Shown here: positions 5,167-7,437 of the stretch, one piece after another
How the letters are laid out: each line of letters begins with the position of its first letter
Numbering within the stretch: the stretch's first letter is position 1
The notes under the pieces: model-generated
Database searches by the model: none
Seen by the model: the letters and a program-made list of their open reading frames with translations, nothing else
Told to the model about the DNA's origin: nothing
Made by a program: the position numbers and the translations under genes
From: Tannerella sp.
GTDB taxonomy: Bacteria > Bacteroidota > Bacteroidia > Bacteroidales > Tannerellaceae
NCBI GenBank assembly: GCA_031289515.1
Contig: JAITPH010000280.1
Location: 1 to 7,437 of the forward strand
Reading direction: 5' to 3'
Length of the DNA stretch: 7,437 nucleotides

Positions 5167-5676
5167 ATGTCACTATTAACACCAAGTTTCGGACTTTTGT
5201 TTTGGATGGTAGTTTCTTTCGTCTTCGTCTTCGCGATACTGGGAAAGTACGGCTTTCCGGTGATCACGAAGATGGTCGACGAGAGGCGGGATTACATCAG
5301 TCAATCGCTCGAAAAAGCCGACAAGGCTAATCTTGCCCTCGAAGGCATCATGCAAAAGTCGGAAGAAATGATTGCGGAAGCCCGGAAACACCAGAGCGAT
5401 ATGATCAAACAGGCGACGGCCGAAGCGGGCAAGATTATCCAGAAGGCAAAAGACGACGCCGAGATCGAAGGGCGGAAAAAACTCGAAGAAGCTATCCGGC
5501 TTATCGACTTGCAAAAGCAAAAGGCGATAGGCGAACTGCGCTCTCAGGTTGCACTGCTCTCGGTCGGCATTGCCGAGAAAATACTGCGACGGCAACTCGA
5601 CAGTCAGGATAATCACGACGCCCTGATTTCGCAACTCATCGACGAAATTGAAACTTCCGAAGCCTCGCGAAACTGA
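5167..5676 (+). CDS. atpF: F1Fo ATP synthase subunit b (peripheral stalk)
   Basis: Subunit b is the stator rod that holds the F1 head to subunit a. The 169-residue protein has one N-terminal membrane helix (about 8-27, in FGLLFWMVVSFVFVFAILGK), the conserved YGFPVI turn (28-33), and then a long charged helix rich in Ala, Lys, Glu and Gln (about 40-160) that should form the right-handed coiled-coil dimer. The C-terminal part (IAEKILRRQL, 135-144) is the region expected to meet delta. The open frame extends upstream to 5119 into atpE, but ATG 5167 is chosen because it leaves 13 nt after the atpE stop and gives the family-typical MSLLTPSFG start. No Shine-Dalgarno sequence is present. Confidence 0.95.
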   Translation: MSLLTPSFGLLFWMVVSFVFVFAILGKYGFPVITKMVDERRDYISQSLEKADKANLALEGIMQKSEEMIAEARKHQSDMIKQATAEAGKIIQKAKDDAEIEGRKKLEEAIRLIDLQKQKAIGELRSQVALLSVGIAEKILRRQLDSQDNHDALISQLIDEIETSEASRN

Positions 5677-5689
5677 AAACCGTAACGAT

Positions 5690-6244
5690 ATGAACGAAGG
5701 TCTGATTTCAAAACGATATGCCAAAGCGCTGTATTTCCACGCTCAAAATCTGGGCGAGGAAACGCTCCTGTATCACCGCATGGAGATACTTGCCTCTCTG
5801 CTGCACAATATCCCTGCGCTGAAAGAGAGCATCAAATCGCCGCTGATTTCCGGAAAGGACAAGATGGAACTGCTCGGAAATGCAACAGGCAAAAACGCCG
5901 AACAGTCTTATCTCGACTTCATCGGCCTTGTGGTCGGCAATCACAGATGCGACGCTCTTGAGATGATTACGCTAAGCTATCAAATGATATACAGGAAGAA
6001 AAAAAATATCAGCGTCGTTCATCTCGTCTCGGCAAAAAAACTGTCGGGCAAAGCGTTGGGCAGGCTGCGCGGCATCTCCGAATCGGAAACGCGCGGCAAA
6101 GTGGAATTTTCCAATCGCATCGACCCTTCGATAGGCGGAGGTTTTATTTTTCAACTGAACGACTTGCGCATCGACGCTTCGGTCAAGGGTCAACTTGACC
6201 GGATTAGTCGGCGGCTGACGCAACTAAACAAATCAATTATTTAA
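5690..6244 (+). CDS. atpH: F1Fo ATP synthase subunit delta (OSCP homologue)
   Basis: Delta caps the F1 head and ties it to the b-subunit stalk. The 184 residues are normal in length. The N-terminal helical domain starts ISKRYAKALYFHAQ (6-19), close to the family's usual A-x-x-YAxAL opening, and the C-terminal signature is IDPSIGGGFIFQLNDLRID (144-162) followed by ASVKGQLDRISRRL. The open frame reaches back to 5648 inside atpF, but ATG 5690 starts 13 nt after the atpF stop and puts the YAKAL motif at its expected place. The 13-nt leader (AAACCGTAACGAT) resembles the one before atpF. atpA follows 6 nt after the stop. Confidence 0.95.
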   Translation: MNEGLISKRYAKALYFHAQNLGEETLLYHRMEILASLLHNIPALKESIKSPLISGKDKMELLGNATGKNAEQSYLDFIGLVVGNHRCDALEMITLSYQMIYRKKKNISVVHLVSAKKLSGKALGRLRGISESETRGKVEFSNRIDPSIGGGFIFQLNDLRIDASVKGQLDRISRRLTQLNKSII

Positions 6245-6250
6245 ACAAAC

Positions 6251-7437
6251 ATGACAGACAATATCAAAATAAGCGAGGTATCGGAAGTTCTCAGGATGCA
6301 ACTTGAGAAGATAAACGTCAAGATGACGTTCGACGAAGTAGGCACGGTGCTGCAAGTGAGCGACGGCGTCGTCCGCATATACGGACTTCACAACGCCGAA
6401 GCCAACGAGCTGCTGGAATTTGAAAACGGCATACGCGGAGTGGTGATGAATCTCGAAGAAGATAACGTGGGCGCTGTTCTTCTGGGAGCTACCGACAAGA
6501 TAAAGGAAGGCTTTACCGTCAAGCGGACAAAAGAAATCTCCGCTATCGACGTGAGCGAAGGCATGCTCGGACGTGTTATCGACCCGCTCGGCGAGCCGCT
6601 CGACGGCAAGGGCGTTATCGAAGGCGAACGTTTCCGTATGCCGCTCGAACGCAAGGCGCCGGAAGTGATTTTCCGCCAGCCGGTCAGCCAGCCGCTTCAG
6701 ACCGGTATCAAGGCTATCGACGCCATGATTCCGATAGGCAGAGGGCAACGCGAACTTATCATCGGCGACCGCCAAACCGGAAAAACGGCTATCGCTATCG
6801 ATACGATAATAAACCAGCGGTCGAACTTCGAGAAAGGCGACCCGGTTTACTGTATCTACGTTGCCGTCGGTCAGAAAGGCTCGACGGTGGCATCGGTTGT
6901 GAATACGCTGCACGAAAAGGGAGCGATGGACTATACAATCGTTGTCGCGGCTACGGCTTCCGACCCTGCCGCCTTGCAGTACTTCGCTCCTTTTGCGGGC
7001 GCTGCAATCGGCGAATATTTCCGCGATACCGGACGCCATGCGCTCGTCATCTACGACGATCTGTCGAAACAGGCCGTTTCGTACCGCGAAGTGTCGCTTG
7101 TGTTGCGCCGTCCGTCCGGTCGCGAAGCCTATCCGGGCGACATATTCTATCTTCATTCGCGCCTCCTCGAAAGAGCTGCCAAAATAATCGACCAGCAGGA
7201 CGTGGCAGAGAAAATGAACGACCTGCCCGAAAGTCTCAGGGGCAAAGTCAGGGGCGGCGGCTCGCTTACGGCGCTGCCTATCATCGAAACGCAGGCCGGC
7301 GACGTCTCGGCTTACATCCCGACGAACGTAATCTCTATCACCGACGGACAGATTTTCCTCGAAAACAATTTGTTTAATCAGGGTATTCGTCCGGCTATCA
7401 ACGTCGGCATCTCCGTATCGCGCGTCGGCGGAAGCGC
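6251..7437 (+). CDS. atpA: F1Fo ATP synthase subunit alpha, partial (3' end beyond window)
   Basis: Alpha alternates with beta in the F1 head, and its non-catalytic nucleotide sites and arginine finger support catalysis. The frame is open from ATG 6251 to the window edge (395 complete codons plus two bases); the family is usually a little over 500 residues, so roughly a quarter is missing. Visible signatures are the N-terminal beta-barrel segment VGTVLQVSDGVVRIYGL (30-46), Walker A GDRQTGKT (172-179), the Walker B region HALVIYDDLSK (273-283), LRRPSGREAYPGDIFYLHSR (295-314), GSLTALPIIETQAGDVSAYI (347-366), and SVSRVGG (388-394), whose Arg391 is the expected arginine finger. The first ~25 residues should be the delta-binding arm. 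It lies 6 nt after atpH, and atpG would be expected next. Confidence 0.97.
   Translation, partial: MTDNIKISEVSEVLRMQLEKINVKMTFDEVGTVLQVSDGVVRIYGLHNAEANELLEFENGIRGVVMNLEEDNVGAVLLGATDKIKEGFTVKRTKEISAIDVSEGMLGRVIDPLGEPLDGKGVIEGERFRMPLERKAPEVIFRQPVSQPLQTGIKAIDAMIPIGRGQRELIIGDRQTGKTAIAIDTIINQRSNFEKGDPVYCIYVAVGQKGSTVASVVNTLHEKGAMDYTIVVAATASDPAALQYFAPFAGAAIGEYFRDTGRHALVIYDDLSKQAVSYREVSLVLRRPSGREAYPGDIFYLHSRLLERAAKIIDQQDVAEKMNDLPESLRGKVRGGGSLTALPIIETQAGDVSAYIPTNVISITDGQIFLENNLFNQGIRPAINVGISVSRVGGS

Overview
The window reads as a chromosomal segment of a Bacteroidetes bacterium, most likely order Bacteroidales. Four things point there: the ATP synthase gene order (beta, epsilon, small membrane protein, a, c, b, delta, alpha); a beta subunit with a ~27-residue insert; an a subunit with a signal peptide and a large periplasmic N-terminal domain; and the absence of Shine-Dalgarno sequences, with a TAnnTTTG-type promoter box. 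The sequence is moderately GC-rich by eye, which would suit an Alistipes-like member of the Rikenellaceae, but that placement is a guess.

Layout. Positions 1-370 hold no credible gene. They contain a hairpin cluster that looks like a bidirectional terminator (13-63), a palindrome-rich stretch resembling a dispersed intergenic repeat (about 71-196), and a promoter-like box (345-352). Positions 371-1477 encode an intact Fic-family protein (DUF4172 N-terminus, Fic core, C-terminal winged helix). Its active-site motif reads RPFDDDNGR instead of HPFxxGNGR, so the catalytic histidine and one glycine are lost. It ends 13 nt before atpD.

Positions 1491-7437 are the F1Fo ATP synthase operon, all on the plus strand and tightly packed: atpD, atpC, an unnamed four-helix membrane protein in the atpI position, atpB, atpE, atpF, atpH, and the first 395 codons of atpA, which runs off the window. 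atpG is expected next.

Together these genes encode almost the whole rotary enzyme: the membrane proton path (a and c), the peripheral stalk (b and delta), the catalytic head (alpha and beta) and the rotor-foot subunit epsilon. The c subunit lacks sodium-site residues, so the enzyme should be proton-driven. The least ordinary features are the apparent Fic pseudoenzyme leading the operon, a 12-bp tandem repeat that puts a Gly/Ala/Ser linker inside an epsilon lacking its C-terminal helices, and the nested hairpins at the left edge.
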